A stretch of 64,000 nucleotides of DNA from Bemisia tabaci (GCF_918797505.1 NC_092793.1:89974411-90038410); one strand, 5' to 3'. Positions 1-11,575 are shown, counted from the first letter of the stretch. The notes: a model not told the origin generated them from the sequence alone. Program-made: numbers and translations.

Positions 1-797
1 TCTTCTAACTAAAACCAAACCAGGGTTAAAATGTGTCCTAAAGCTTCCTTAATAACATATCAAAAGCTCGTTTTAGTTAGACGATGCGCTCGGTGTCAAA
101 AAAGCCGCGGAGTGATAGAAAAACACGATTTTTCGCTAAAATACGCCTGCAGACCTATGTTTAGGCAACCGTTTAGCACGTATCCAGTGGCCTATGGGCT
201 AAATCATTATTATTTCCGTAAACTACAATGAGTCAACTCGGAAAACCCGCATAAATTTCCAGATTTAAGTTAATGTTATGCTATTAGTGAAAATATTATG
301 CCTCCACTACTCCAAAATCCGTTATCTTCACAGCTGTTTGTATGGAAAATTCAATTTTATTTTGGACACAATTGAAGGAAATCTCCTTGTAAGAGTCTAG
401 CAAGGCTTCATAACTGCCCTCGATAATATACACAGCGTGTATGCACTTCGATAGACGTGTTTTCCCAAGATTTTTGCGGATGTACCTTAAAAGTCGATTT
501 TTGAAAAAGTTTTTTTTAACTATGAGCGCATCTTCTAACTAAAACCAAACCAGGGTTAAAATGTGTCCGAAAGCCTCCTTAATAAAATATCAAAAGCTCG
601 TTTTAGTTAGACGATGCGCTCGGTGTCAAAAAAGCCGCGGAGTGATAGAAAAACACGATTTTTCGCTAAAATACGCCTGCAGACCTATGTGTAGGCAACC
701 GTTTAGCACGTATCCAGTGGCCTATGGACTAAATCATGATTATTTCCGTAAAATTATTGAGTCAACTTGGAAATCCCGCAAAAATTTCCAGATTCTA
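1..797. repeat. Tandem duplication, 530-bp unit, truncated second copy
   Basis: The sequence from 1 recurs from 531 with only scattered substitutions, giving a period of 530 bp. The second copy is recognisable to about 797, where it runs into a 20-base G run (798-817). The first copy may continue to the left of the window, so the array could be longer. The frames inside it are short and match no family I know. It could be a satellite monomer pair or a local duplication of an unknown element. Confidence 0.9.
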
Positions 798-1417
798 GGG
801 GGGGGGGGGGGGGGGGGCGCCAAAAAAGGCCCTTATCGATACCCCTCCTTTCAGAACCAAAAGAACCATGGGTTTAAAAATGGCCTACTTACATGTAGGA
901 CAAATGTGCATGTGTAGTCACATGTAAGTTAAACGTAAGTCGTATTGCCTTATGAAAATTACATGCAACTGCCACTGGCGGAATGACCCCATCACGACTT
1001 GGCTACACTGAAGTGTCACCTGACGTGACAAAAATACAGATTTTTTAAAGAACAAAAAACGGAATCAGTAGCCTAGAGTAAGCAGACTAACATGATGAAC
1101 TCACCAAATTTCTAGCAACAAACAAGCAACGTGAAGACAAAATGTCTTTCAAAAAAAAGAAAAGTACGCTAGGGAGCAAAATTTACTCTTTCGCTTCTAG
1201 ACTGTTTATCAAGAAATAAACCACCGAGAGCACTTCCAACTGCTTACTCCCATTCTTTGAATTTCCAAAGATCATGCTACGGGCCCTGTGGTTGACTGGT
1301 TGACTGGTAGACTGACCCCATCCAAGGGTGCACGTTCTTCTACTTAGCCTTCCACATTTTAAAGCAAAATATTTTACCCCTTCTACAAAAAAATAGAGGA
1401 CATTCTTCCACAATAAT
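798..1417. other. Poly-G run and unassigned AT-rich DNA
   Basis: Twenty G residues (798-817) are followed by about 600 bp without a recognisable gene, inverted repeat or transposon end. I see nothing assignable here. Confidence 0.5.
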
Positions 1418-1919
1418 GGAGATGTTGCATGTGTTAGGAATTTGCGATTTGACTATGGATTCTTGTGTGAAAGTTCGCGAGAAACACGATGGTGCCACTG
1501 GTTTTCTCTGAAATCAACTCCCAAGCTCAAAAAAAGCTCTCTAGTTGATGCCAAAATGGAGGGGATATTCCACGCTATCCTGAGAGTCCACCTCTACATC
1601 AAGACAAACTCTCCATGCAAAGATAGGGCGCAAATACGTTGACAGGGCTGCCACTTTCTTTGGGGACTCTAAAACTGAAAACACAGCATCACTGCTAATG
1701 TATTTGCTCCCTATCTTTGCACGGAGAGTTTGTCTTGGTGTAGAGGTGGACTCTCAGGATAGCGTGGGATATCCCCTCCATTTTGGCCTCAACTTGAGAG
1801 CTTTTTTTGAGCTTGGGAGTTGATTTCAGAGAAAACCAGCGGCACCGTTGTGTTTCTTGCGAACTTTTACATTAGAATCAACGGTCAAATCGCAAATTCC
1901 TCGCACATGCAACATCTCC
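1418..1919. mobile_element. Hairpin MITE, about 215-bp arms
   Basis: The left arm (1418 to about 1635) is the near-perfect reverse complement of the right arm (about 1697-1919). The outer ends read GGAGATGTTGCATGTG and its complement. The loop is about 60 bp. No coding capacity is seen, so this is a non-autonomous foldback or MITE. A diverged relative of the arm (a stretch containing CAACTCCCAAGCTC and GGAGGGGATATTCCA) lies near 13740-13820 in Miro intron 1, which suggests a dispersed family. A clear target duplication was not found. Confidence 0.85.
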
Positions 1920-2352
1920 GTTCCGTTACCCCATCCACAAAAAGTGATGACCTTTCTTTTCCCTTTTTTGAATCAGTCATTTGTTGAATATATAACATGC
2001 TTTTTCCAAATTTTCAACCTCCTCTCCTTCTCTTGCAACACTTTTATAACATAGGTCCCAATCCTTTAATATGTTAAGACGAATTGGCGTCACTACTCCC
2101 ATGACTGTAGACAAGAAACTAATTAGCAAGAATTCAGACTTATCAAGAAATTAAAACAGCCAGAAAATTAGGGAAAACCTGGTATCCTTCAGAGGGAAAA
2201 ATTGTAGAAATCCTGCCACAATTTTTTCAGTCAAGAATTGTTCTAGAAGGCCTTATCAATCGTCTGTAATAAATTAGGAAGAGCCTTCTGCAATCTTCCG
2301 TGAAAAACTCTAAGGTAGCCCTGCTAAATTTTCCCTGCAGCTAATTTTCAAT

Positions 2353-2574
2353 AAAAATTGAGGAAACCCTTCCACAATTTTTCAGCAAAAATTGTGAAGA
2401 CCCTTCCACACTTCAAGGGAAAATTGTAGAAACCCTTCCACAATATTTCAGTAAAAATTGTGGAAACCCTTCCACAATATTTTTGTGAAAAAATGTGAAA
2501 ATTCTTCCACCGTATTTCCGTAAAAATTGTGGAGACTGTCCTCAAATATTTTGGTGAAAATTGTGGGAGCCCTA
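2353..2574. repeat. Minisatellite, about 34-bp units
   Basis: Six to seven head-to-tail units of about 34 bp follow the pattern AAAAATTGTGGAAACCCTTC plus a CACAATATTTC-type tail. Units differ by a few bases, so the array is not freshly amplified. A looser related unit occurs near 2200. Each unit is partly self-complementary (ATTGTGG and CCACAAT), so it could form small hairpins. Minus-strand reading frames across it are a by-product of the repeat and are not genes. Confidence 0.85.
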
Positions 2575-2575
2575 C

Positions 2576-3273
2576 TACCATGTTTTGATTGGTTAAGGAT
2601 AATACATGATTTGAAGTGAGGGGAGAAAAAACAAAGCTTCCAAAAAATCTGGCAGGCTTCATCATCTCGTGAACATGTATCTGTGAAATTGGCAGTGACC
2701 CGCACAATTTCACACTAAAACTTTTCGCATGATCTAGAATAATATGCACCCCTGACCCCATCTTACCCTATGAAATTTGAATTCAAGAACACATTTGTAA
2801 GTGCAAAAGTAAGGTTGTCATTTGTAACTAAGGCCTTGCCTCTACAAGCCGTTTTCATGGGACTTGTCCCAAGTTTGAATCGCGATATGAAGCTTCTGGA
2901 ATTTTCCTAGTTACCGTCTCGACGAGAAGGGGCGCTTTCAATCTTGCAACAAGTTGTAGTGGGAACATATGATAGTTAAAATCGAGTATTTAACCAGGAT
3001 TCAGATGATAATTGAACACAATCAATAATTAGACGAATTATTTTAACTAAACAAATACGAACAACTAAATATCGCACAATTCGCTTTCACTCCTTCATTC
3101 TCTCTCAGTTGGTCTTAGGGTTTCCTACAATGACCATACTTGGTACTGGAAAATAAGTTGATTCACTCTATATTTGTCCCGACTTCGTTGATAGGATTTT
3201 TTCATTGGAGAAATATCGTGAAACAGCCCTTGGAGACAAGGCCTTAGAAGTCATGAAAACAGTAAATCAGAAC
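2576..3273. other. Unassigned AT-rich DNA
   Basis: No coding region, TIR pair or tandem array was recognised between the minisatellite and the next MITE. Confidence 0.5.
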
Positions 3274-3569
3274 CTGCAGCCTGATTGTTGAAATTTTTTG
3301 CTTGTCGGGACGACATAGATGACATAGGTTAAAAAGAAGAGCGTGATTGGTCGGCTATGTCGTATCGTTGCTTTGTCGTGCCTATGTCGGGTTGAACTCA
3401 CGACAAGCTAACGACACCTCTTAAGTTTCCGACAGTATGTCATCCATTCCACCTGACAAAGGCATGACAAAGCAGCGATAAGACATAGCCGACCAATCAC
3501 GCTCCGCCTTTTAACCTATGTCATCAACGTCGTCCCGACAAACAAAAAATTTCAACAATCAGGCTGCAG
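3274..3569. mobile_element. Hairpin MITE with CTGCAGCCTGATTGTTGAAA ends
   Basis: The ends are inverted copies: CTGCAGCCTGATTGTTGAAA on the left and its complement ending at 3569. The complementarity continues inward through GACGACATAG, the CGTGATTGGTCGGCTATGTC block and onward, giving roughly 115-bp arms. There is no coding potential. The shorter inverted repeat at 8944-9070 shares the GATTATTGAAA end and a CGACA-rich interior, so the two are probably one family. Confidence 0.85.
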
Positions 3570-3957
3570 AAGGAGGCGATCTATGACTCTGGCATACGGC
3601 AGTTTCGATGCAACAAATGAATAGTCTATAAAAGATAAGCTCATACAAGAGGCAAATATTTCTCTGAATGACCTTATGTACTGTATAATTTCTTAAAATA
3701 CAATAGGTAAAGAAACTTACGCCTAGAATACTCATCACAAAATGCTGGCTGAAAAAGGGACGAGAAGCATGAGATAAATACACAGAACACAAGACTTTTG
3801 AGCACATCACAGGCCATTTCACATATTCGAAAGTACGTGAAGAGATTGAAACCGGGATATATAAGTAATAAACTAATTATCACGCTTCATTTTAAAAGGA
3901 AAGGGGTTCGTGTAAAGAATTTTGGTCTCTTGTTGTGTTTCTTAAGTTCTCGACTGT
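3570..3957. other. Spacer between MITEs
   Basis: AT-rich sequence with no feature seen, apart from the 9-bp target duplication CTCGACTGT (3949-3957) that belongs to the next element. Confidence 0.5.
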
Positions 3958-4170
3958 CATAGAGAAAAAAAAGGAGGTGTTTGCATTTCGGGCATCTTGG
4001 AATTTTTCATAGAGTATCTATAGCTTTGATGACGTCATTGGGTACAGCGACGTTTTTATCCTGTCGATTTTCTTGGAAATGGTGTAATTTAAGGGAAAAA
4101 GTCATTCTATAAAAAGTGCTTGAAATTAAATAAAGAGTTGATTTAAGTAAAAAAATCGGACATTATGGTC

Positions 4171-5186
4171 GATGCCAGATGATGAGGGATGAGTTTGAGG
4201 ATTTTTGCGCTCAGCAGAGATGTTTTCAGGAGCATTGGGGGAACTAGTTAGGAGGAGGGGGGGAGAATATTACCCTCTCCTGACTTCAAGAAATAATGGG
4301 CTTTTGCTAAGTTAGCTGTGTTGCTAGACTTTCATTGTGGAATTTGTATTCTACCAAAAATATTTCCATGTGAAGATGAACCATCAAGCTAAAAATTTAA
4401 CTCAGCATTTGCACAAATTTATAAATTTTTTTTGTGGCACAATGGTAGCATACTTTCTTGAAAAATTTGCTTTTTCAAGAAAAATATCTTTGCACATTTC
4501 TGCTTTTGATAACTTATACCTACAAAAGTACATAACGATCCAAAAAGTGGTGAATTTTACCAGTCAGGCATCAAGAGGTGAAATATGGGAGCATAAATAT
4601 AGCATTAGGTGCATTAGGTACCTAAGATGACATTTGAATCAGTGAGTTCGAAAATACACCAACTCGGAAAAAAAAATTTTCAGGAAACACCTAAAACTTC
4701 GCAGCGGGCGAAGAAGTTAGTTTAAGAAAAACTTTTTTGGTGCCAAAGGACGCAAGAAGTACTCTAGAGACTTTAACGCACCAAGTTTCAGATACTGATT
4801 TTTCATAGTCTGCCCTGAAAAATTTATATTTTTTGACCTGAATAACGCTTGAATATTTATATAACTTGTTGGCACAAGGTATACTGAACCGAAAAAAGAA
4901 AACCGCATCGGATAGTCACCCGTTTCCCTTGATCGGCCAAAAATTGGTATTTCCAATGAAATTCTTCGATTCTTCCCTTTTCCCGTCGCCGTTTCGAGCA
5001 CTTCCGATTGCAATTTCGAAATATCCTTTTGCGTGCAGATGCTTCTACTTATCCAGAAGTGTAACTAAACCGTAAAAAAGTGAAAATCGAAAAAAACCCG
5101 TGTTGGAGTGTTTCCGAACTCACTGATTCATTTTACATTATTGGAAACATGATTATTTGGATAGATAAGGTGGGGAGACGGCAGAC
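4171..5186. mobile_element. 1016-bp insertion inside MITE copy A
   Basis: This block is missing from copy B (6306-6624), and copy C (14456-14770) also has the uninterrupted junction. That makes copy A the derived state. Only a single shared C is seen at the junctions, so there is no convincing target duplication. The insert codes for nothing recognisable. It contains its own TIR element at 4636-5129. Confidence 0.8.
4636..5129. mobile_element. Nested TIR element (GAATCAGTGAGTTCG ends)
   Basis: GAATCAGTGAGTTCG at 4636-4650 is perfectly inverted at 5115-5129. Diverged complementarity continues inward for about 40 bp. The flanks carry ATTT on both sides (4632-4635 and 5130-5133), a possible 4-bp target duplication. 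It has no coding capacity and sits inside the insertion in MITE copy A, giving three nested levels. Confidence 0.7.
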
Positions 5187-5340
5187 CGTTTTTACAGCGT
5201 CAACATAACCCTCAACGAGCGTCTTGTTTACATTGATGACGTAGGTGGGTACAAATCCTCAAGATGCAAACACCTCCTTTTTTTTCTCTATGCTCGACTG
5301 TGCGATCGCGGTGGATTCATGAAAGATTATAAAAAGAAAT

Positions 5341-6058
5341 TTCATAATGAAATTTCATGAAATTTCATGAAATTTCGTGAAATTTCATTTAACACGCAGA
5401 ATTCAGGATTAAACCCTTGAAACTTATGAATCTCCTTAAGTTCCTTTATAGCACGTGGTAAACTGTGAAAGGGAACTTTAGAAATGCCCAGAAAGTTGAG
5501 TAAAACTGCAAAAACATAATTTTGAATTTTTTTTCTTAAATTTTGGTTGAACACACAGCCGTACCGGTTGAACACCAAAATAAATTTTACGGATAAAGTA
5601 AGACGTTAGCTTTCATATTTGGAGCAAAACAAATTTCTTGACTATAAAGAATCCTACTACCCCCTAATAGTATATCGTTCTTTTTTGGTACAAAAGGGAG
5701 GGATCTTGAACTATCTTTGAAAGAATTTAAATGATTTTTTCATTTGTCTCTGATTTTTTCAGAAATTAACAGTTTGAAATTTGAGGTTAGGGTCCCCGGT
5801 CCCCCTCCCCTTGATGAGCCAGAACTGCCAGAAGAGAAAGAGTAAGAGAAGACCAGAAGAGAAAAGCTGAGAGAAGACCGCGCTCCAACTGGTCTAATTG
5901 ACGAATATTATTCTCTTTAAAAATAAAAACAAATTCTGTTAGAAAAAATAAGCATTTTTGACATTTTGTCGGTCGAAAGAAATTTCATTGGGAAAAAAGA
6001 AATTTCATGAAATTTCTTGTGAAATTTCATGAAATTTCATTCGATGAATTTCTTTTAG
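5341..6058. repeat. Inverted pair of AAATTTCATG short tandem repeats
   Basis: Runs of the near-palindromic 10-mer AAATTTCATG occur at 5341-5392 and again at about 5997-6058. The two runs can pair, bounding a 0.7-kb segment. The same motif recurs near 7405-7440 and 10462-10506, where it sits at opposite ends of a larger inverted repeat. The bounded segment has no recognisable gene. Confidence 0.6.
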
Positions 6059-6305
6059 CATCTTGGCCTGACTGTTGACTGTTGAATTAGAGAGTTTCGA
6101 GTGCAGAGAGGCAAATGGACGGATTTTAAGTAAAAAGGAACCAAATATATCAGTTTATTTCTTTACGGAGGTGAAAATTACACTAAGTAATTATTAAGTA
6201 TTAATTATTTATATTTAATTTTAAAATTCTTAATTACATGTTTACATTTTGACAATCCTATCAGCTCTTTCAGACACCCAGGTACATAAACAGTTGACTT
6301 TGAAT

Positions 6306-6624
6306 CATAGAGAAAAAAAAGGAGGTGTTTGCATTTCGGGCATCTTGGAATTTTTCATAGAGTATCTATAGCTTTGATGACGTCATTGGGTACAGCGACG
6401 TTTTTATCCTGTCGATTTTCTTGGAAATGGTGTAATTTAAGGGAAAAAGTCATTCTATAAAAAGTGCTTGAAATTAAATAAAGAGTTGATTTAAGTAAAA
6501 AAATCGGACATTATGGTCCGTTTTTACAGCGTCAACATAACCGTCAACGAGCGTCTTGTTTACATTGATGACGTAGGTGGGTACAAATCCTCAAGATGCA
6601 AACACCTCCTTTTTTTTCTCTATG
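6306..6624. mobile_element. MITE family 'CATAGAG', copy B, uninterrupted
   Basis: This 319-bp element has the same CATAGAG / CTCTATG inverted ends as copy A and a perfect 9-bp target duplication, ACTTTGAAT (6297-6305 and 6625-6633). It is nearly identical to copy A outside the latter's insertion, so both are young. There is no coding capacity. It is the best reference copy for the family in this window. Confidence 0.93.
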
Positions 6625-6639
6625 ACTTTGAATTGTAGA

Positions 6640-6893
6640 GGGAATGTACCGCCTTATTTCGATTATAGAGGGAGGACCATATTTACTTCCCACACTTCGA
6701 ATTACACAGAGAATTTTCGTCGCAATTTCGAATTATAGAGGGTCGAGCCAGCTTAAAAATTTCGAAATAACACGGGGAGAAAAATACATTGATTTTCTTC
6801 GAATTATCGAGAGATTTCCTAGGGAAACGAACTTTCCTTCGAATTAACGAGGTTTTCGAACTATCGAGGTTCGAATTATCGAGAGTCCACTGT
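6640..6893 (-). mobile_element. Possible pogo/Tigger-type element end
   Basis: Several imperfect repeats of TTCGAATTATCGAG are packed between 6640 and 6890. On the minus strand the segment begins CAGTGGACTCTCGATAATTC next to a TA dinucleotide. CAGT starts, a TA target and CTCGATAATTCGAA subterminal repeats are seen in many pogo/Tigger-like elements. No partner end was found nearby, so this would be a fragment. The family assignment is inference. Confidence 0.4.
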
Positions 6894-7624
6894 AGAGTCG
6901 TAGTAATGTAATTGGGAGAGCTGGCGCCACTTTTAAGCATTTTCCATGTCCCGAATTCCGAGACTCCTGTGTGCCGCCGGGTCACTTTTTCGATACATAA
7001 TCGATTGTTTGCGATACACGGGTACCCGGCCATCCGATGACAACAACAACAACGGAGATAGGAATTACCACGTATTCCACACCGCCATTTTGGATCGAAA
7101 ATGTATCGAAAGAGCGACCCGAACTCGGCGCACACTAGAGTGCCTGTATAGCGAGAGTATGGACAGATGTGAAACTCCGAAAATCCATCAGGCCTTCACC
7201 GATGCTTCTGCGAATAAAGTTAGGGCCCAGAAATGCAGCCAACCTATGAATTTCAATGATCCAGAACGATTTACTAATACTATTGTTACGAACCGTCGTT
7301 AATTAAGCACGTGTTTGACTCAGTTTTTGCATAAATTTACTCAATTTCGCGGAAGAACGCTCATTTCTGTACATTCTTTGCTATCATGGTCAGAGATGGA
7401 AAGTGAAATTTCACGTTTTGAAATTTCATGAAATTTCACAAGGCCCGAATAAATTTCAAAAAAATTGAAATTTGTTGATTTTTCAAAGAAATATTGTTAC
7501 TAAGCCTCGGAAACGGTTCAGATGATCCTCCTGCTGATGCAGCAGAATATGGCCCACTAATGAGATGCTACACCCAAAGGAGGGGGCACAAGGGGGGTTT
7601 TAGAGAAAGTTAGCCCTAACCTAA

Positions 7625-8045
7625 CCAGGGACGAGTTCTATAGGACGCCGTTCTGTTGTGAGCGGGTGATTGCAGCGCATTCTCGCGTAGGATCCTAGTC
7701 AACTCAGAGGATCCTCCCCCCCGAACCTCGACTCATCCATCGCCCGCTCCAAAAGTGAGGTTAAGCCGGAGATTGAAAAATAACACATAAGGCGGCTGAA
7801 TTCTTGAAAAATAAGTATATTTTTGGCGTTTTTCGACCCCTTTCGGCAAGGGAGGGCCCGCCGCATGTTGCAATACAGTGAAAAATTCGATTTTTTGCAG
7901 TTATACGCGATCCTACGGATTTTAATGAAGTCCAACAACTGATAATAGCAGTGAGTTGCGAGGATCCTACGCGAGAATGCAGCACTAGTACCTGCTCACG
8001 AATTTTTACATTGACTCTTACGGGAGTCCAGGGTCCTATAGAACG
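7625..8045. mobile_element. Nested inverted-repeat element in the left arm of the composite
   Basis: CGCATTCTCGCGTAGGATCC (from about 7677) is inverted near 7958-7980, and TTCTATAGGA near 7634 pairs with TCCTATAGAA near 8034. The right arm of the enclosing inverted repeat has an uninterrupted CTATAGAACTGGTCCCTGAC junction (about 9897-9917), so this block is an insertion. No coding capacity is evident. Confidence 0.65.
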
Positions 8046-9905
8046 GGTGCCACACACGGGAGGGATGAGGCGCCCAAAAGTGAGGCTCTGCTGCGCGCAC
8101 GTCGCATGTTTGGATTGTAATTTCGCGGCAGATTCGAACCCAAGGGGCGAGTTCCATAATACATTCTTCTCAAATGCACAGTATTAAAGTAAAAAAAGTC
8201 CTGAGTTTTAATCACGATTACTTTAATTAAAAACCTCTCGTAAATCCATACGTAAACAGGGTTTCCTTCTCCGTAAATTTTAACAGTTTTATAGTGAGTT
8301 TAGTGATTAAAATTTACAATTTTTAGGAGATTTTTTAAAGTTCTTACTACTACAAGGGAATGTCTTGGCGAAGATTCTTAACTTTAACTCGCTTGCTCTT
8401 GACTTTCACATGGATGAAGCTAGCAGAACTTTTCGTGGAAGGGAGGGGGAGGATACGCTCCCAGGTCGCTCCCTCAAAAAAAGAAGAAAAACCGCAACAA
8501 TGATGCTGTGGGATGTTTCTTTTGTGGGGGGGGGGGGGGGAGCCTCTCGAGAAGGACTGGGCAGTGGAGCTTTGCTCTCTCTCTCTGATATTTTGGTACC
8601 CTGCTACGAAATTTCTTTTCCATTTTACTGTTAGCCTTTCATCCTTACTGCTACACGAATTGTTAATTTGAGAGAATAAGATTGAAGGAAATTCATTTGT
8701 GAGCTGTCTGGAAAAGAGAATTGGACGTATTTATGCTACAAGGAAATATGTGCAAATGAGTGAAAGCAAAAAGATTAGTGTAGCTTGTGAGCCCTATGCA
8801 CATAGATCCTCTTGATTCGATTTATTTTCGCATAATTCTTCTCAGCATAAATACGTTCAATTTTATTTTAGCACTTTCTCGTCTCTTTTCTAAATCCTTA
8901 AGCTTCAAAAATCTCAAACAATATTTCCTCGATAAAAGCAATAGCAGCAGCCCGATTATTGAAACTCTGTCAGCCCGACACGACAAGACATAGCCCTATC
9001 TTAACTATGCAATATATCGCAATTCGATGTCTTACCGGGCTGGTTTAAATTTCAATAATCGGTCCGCTGCACCCGCTATAATTATGATTATAGGCATAAG
9101 TCTATTGCTATAGCGTACCTACATTTAGAAACACATAGGTACCTACCTCAATTACTAAGTTTAATAATGTATGTGTCTCCTGAGTATCTTTGCAGAAAAA
9201 CACCATTGTTACTGTCTGAAATTTGTACAGGATATTCTTTCTGTCTTGAAGAGAAATCAACGGAAATTAAAAGAGAAAACTGGGATCATTTCTCCTTAGA
9301 AAAAATAAACATGTTGGAAAATGACTAACGTCTTGAATCCAAAATGCATGTTTTTGGACTTAGGCCATCAGTGTGCTCAAGAAGCAGTCGTATTCTGATT
9401 AAGTGATGATTAAAGTATTAATGGCAATATTTGTTGAATTCGTAATTTGTATGAATTATTACATTTTGAATTTTTTACTTAGAAAAATCTTTGACTCGGT
9501 TTGTTTTGTCCTCCACGGTAGCTTCTGATTCATTTTTGGACCTTTGAGTATAAATTAAGTGTTTGTAAAGCACTGATTGGCCTAAAACATATTATTTTAA
9601 CGAAAGTATTAGCAAACCCCCAGAGTTTGCTTTAACACATTTCAATATAATCGCAAAAAGAAGGATATAAGCCTGACAAATAATGTAATTCTTCAAAATG
9701 CAGACATTATTTTACTCTAAAAAAGTAGACATAAATCCAATGAATAAAAGCTTAATACTGTGCATTTGAGAAGAATGTATTATGGAACTCGCCCCTTGGG
9801 TTCGAATCTGCCGCGAAATTACAATCCAAACATGCGACGTGCGCGCGCAGCAGAGCCTCACTTTTGGGCGCCTCATCCCTCCCGTGTGTGGCACCCCTAT
9901 AGAAC
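8046..9905. repeat. 145-bp near-perfect inverted repeats around a 1.6-kb core
   Basis: The block 8046-8190 (starting GGTGCCACACACGGGAGGGA) recurs inverted at about 9750-9905 with only a few differences. These are the best-preserved arms of the 7136-10655 structure. The core holds the small MITE at 8944-9070 and a G run near 8525-8540. I see no gene in it. Confidence 0.85.
8944..9070. mobile_element. Short hairpin MITE related to 3274-3569
   Basis: GCAGCCCGATTATTGAAA on the left pairs imperfectly with TTTCAATAATCGGTCCGCTGC on the right, and internal CGACAAGACAT / ATGTCTTAC also pair. The ends and the CGACATAG-type interior resemble the longer MITE at 3274-3569. Probably a deletion derivative. 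Confidence 0.6.
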
Positions 9906-10819
9906 TGGTCCCTGACCTAACCTCCAAACCAAATGTAAACAGACATGTACCCAGCAAATCGCGTGGCCGTGGACAAGATTATAAGAACATCACACCCTTT
10001 TAGAAACGTTTTACTTTAGTACTTTTATGTTTTCAGAGATGTGAATAATGGCGAAAAAGCCGAAAAGCCGTGCTCGGCTTCATTTTGGTATAAAAAAGGG
10101 ACCCACTCCCACAGGTAAAGATATTTTTAGCATCAATTTCTCCAACGTTTCTCAAATAAAAGTCCCCCCCCCCCCCTCATAAAAAAACTAGTATTTTCAT
10201 ACCGATGCGTGGAGGAAATTGTTCTTGTGGTGGAGCGGAGGCACTCAAGTGTCAATGATGCATTACTTACGAAAATTAAGGACCCATGACTTACATAAGT
10301 GACATCTGACATGACACCGAAATCTTCGTGATAAAAAACTGAGCTGCTGGAAGAGTGGGTGGTGAGGTTAGGTTAGGTCAGGGGGGGCTGAAAAATCTCA
10401 ATATCGAGAATCACCGTTTCTAGGCGTTTCTTGGCCTATTGAATGTATCCTCAAAAGTTTCAATAAATTTCATGAAATTTCACTCGAATAAATTTCATGA
10501 AATTTTCCATCTCTGATCATGGTTAGAATTGGAATCTGCAGACTGGCAGTGAAATTTTGTGCGTTAGAAGTTGGTTAGAAGGGTGGCTGCACTTTTGGGC
10601 CCTAAGCCCTCCATGAAGCGATCTGTCCATACTCTCGCTATACAGGTACTCTAGGTGCTTGTGTGAGTGTGTAAATGAGCGCGGGAATCCATGGCGGCAA
10701 ACGGAAATTTGATTTGAACTTGTCCTCTTAATTTTTCCATATTTCTTCTTCGAAACGTATTTTAAATGCCTAAAACGAATGTATTAAGAAAGTTGGGACT
10801 GCGTCCTATTGTATTACAC

Positions 10820-11555
10820 TAGAGTCCCTTTATACTGAGAGTCAAGACAATTCGGCTCATGGATGTCACAAACGGGAATAAAGATTACAGAAATTGAACG
10901 TTTTTCGTAATCTTTGATCGGCCCATTCTCAAATGCCTTTCTCCGTCCCTCCTCTCATTCCGTTTGTTCCTTGCCGAACCCGTAATTCCCAACGAACTAC
11001 ACCTCTAGAATGGCTGACCAGTGTTAGAGACCCGGAACGTTTTGAAGTTGATATAGGATTTAGGTTTACTTGGGCTCACACAGCAGGCTGCCATCTAAAC
11101 CCATGTCAGACGCTGCCCACATTTTGCCGAATATTGTTGATAGCAATGAAAACATTGCTGAACAATCGCACCTCGAAAGGTTTTCTTTACTCAAAAAATA
11201 GGAGCTTTGAAAGAAAACCTCAAAAAAATGAAAGTTTACAAAGGTTGAAATTTTCACATGTAATCCTTATGGGCAAGACGCAGCAGAAATGGAGATTGAG
11301 GTTAGCTATACTTGGGCTCCAACCCCCCTCCTGCCTTCAAAAACCGGCCCATGCGCGTTACGCAGGTTTGCTATCTCGCGGCCATTCTAGAGGTGTGGTT
11401 CGTTGGTAATTCCCTGGTCCATTGCAGATTATAATCTTTGCAATAGGTGAAAATGTAATCTTTATTTCCGTTTGTGACACTGTGGAGGCCTAAAATACGG
11501 GAACCAATCAGAAATGGATTCAAATTGTCTTGACTCTCAGTATAAAGGGACTCTA
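10820..11555. mobile_element. hAT-like MITE 1 (TAGAGTCCC family), with nested element
   Basis: The TIR TAGAGTCCCTTTATACTGAG starts at 10820 and its complement ends at 11555. An exact 8-bp duplication, TATTACAC, flanks it (10812-10819 and 11556-11563). A TAG-starting TIR with an 8-bp duplication is typical of hAT elements. A second inverted pair, AATTCCCAACGAACTACACC at 10984 and its complement ending at 11411, marks an element nested inside. No transposase is present. Confidence 0.88.
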
Positions 11556-11575
11556 TATTACACCTACTCTTGCTT

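Larger units (their letters stand above)
3958..5292. mobile_element. MITE family 'CATAGAG', copy A, interrupted by a 1-kb insertion
   Basis: The TIR CATAGAG, an A run and GGAGGTGTTTG starts at 3958; its complement ends in CTCTATG at 5292. A perfect 9-bp target duplication, CTCGACTGT, flanks it (3949-3957 and 5293-5301). Positions 3958-4170 and 5187-5292 match the uninterrupted 319-bp copy at 6306-6624 almost base for base, so 4171-5186 is foreign to the element. A 9-bp duplication fits a Mutator-like or Merlin-like DNA transposon; assigning a superfamily is inference because no transposase is present. Confidence 0.9.
7136..10655. repeat. Composite 3.5-kb inverted repeat
   Basis: CTAGAGTGCCTGTATAGCGA at 7136 is inverted at about 10655 with one mismatch. 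Further paired blocks follow in order: TAGGGCCCAGAAATGCAGCC with its complement near 10580, ATCATGGTCAGAGATGG near 7384 with its complement near 10507-10523, and a roughly 145-bp pair at 8046-8190 and 9750-9905. The order is kept on both sides, so this reads as one large, old foldback later disrupted by insertions. No transposase was recognised. Confidence 0.7.

Noticed and set aside
2353..2574. CRISPR array
   Set aside because: Units are directly adjacent without unique spacers, and the genome is eukaryotic.
2348..2761. A 137-codon minus-strand frame with repeated TIFTEIXWK-like words
   Set aside because: The periodicity is that of the 34-bp minisatellite, so the frame is incidental.
10933..11409. 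A 158-codon + strand frame inside hAT-like MITE 1
   Set aside because: Spans both arms of the nested inverted repeat and shows no transposase motif.
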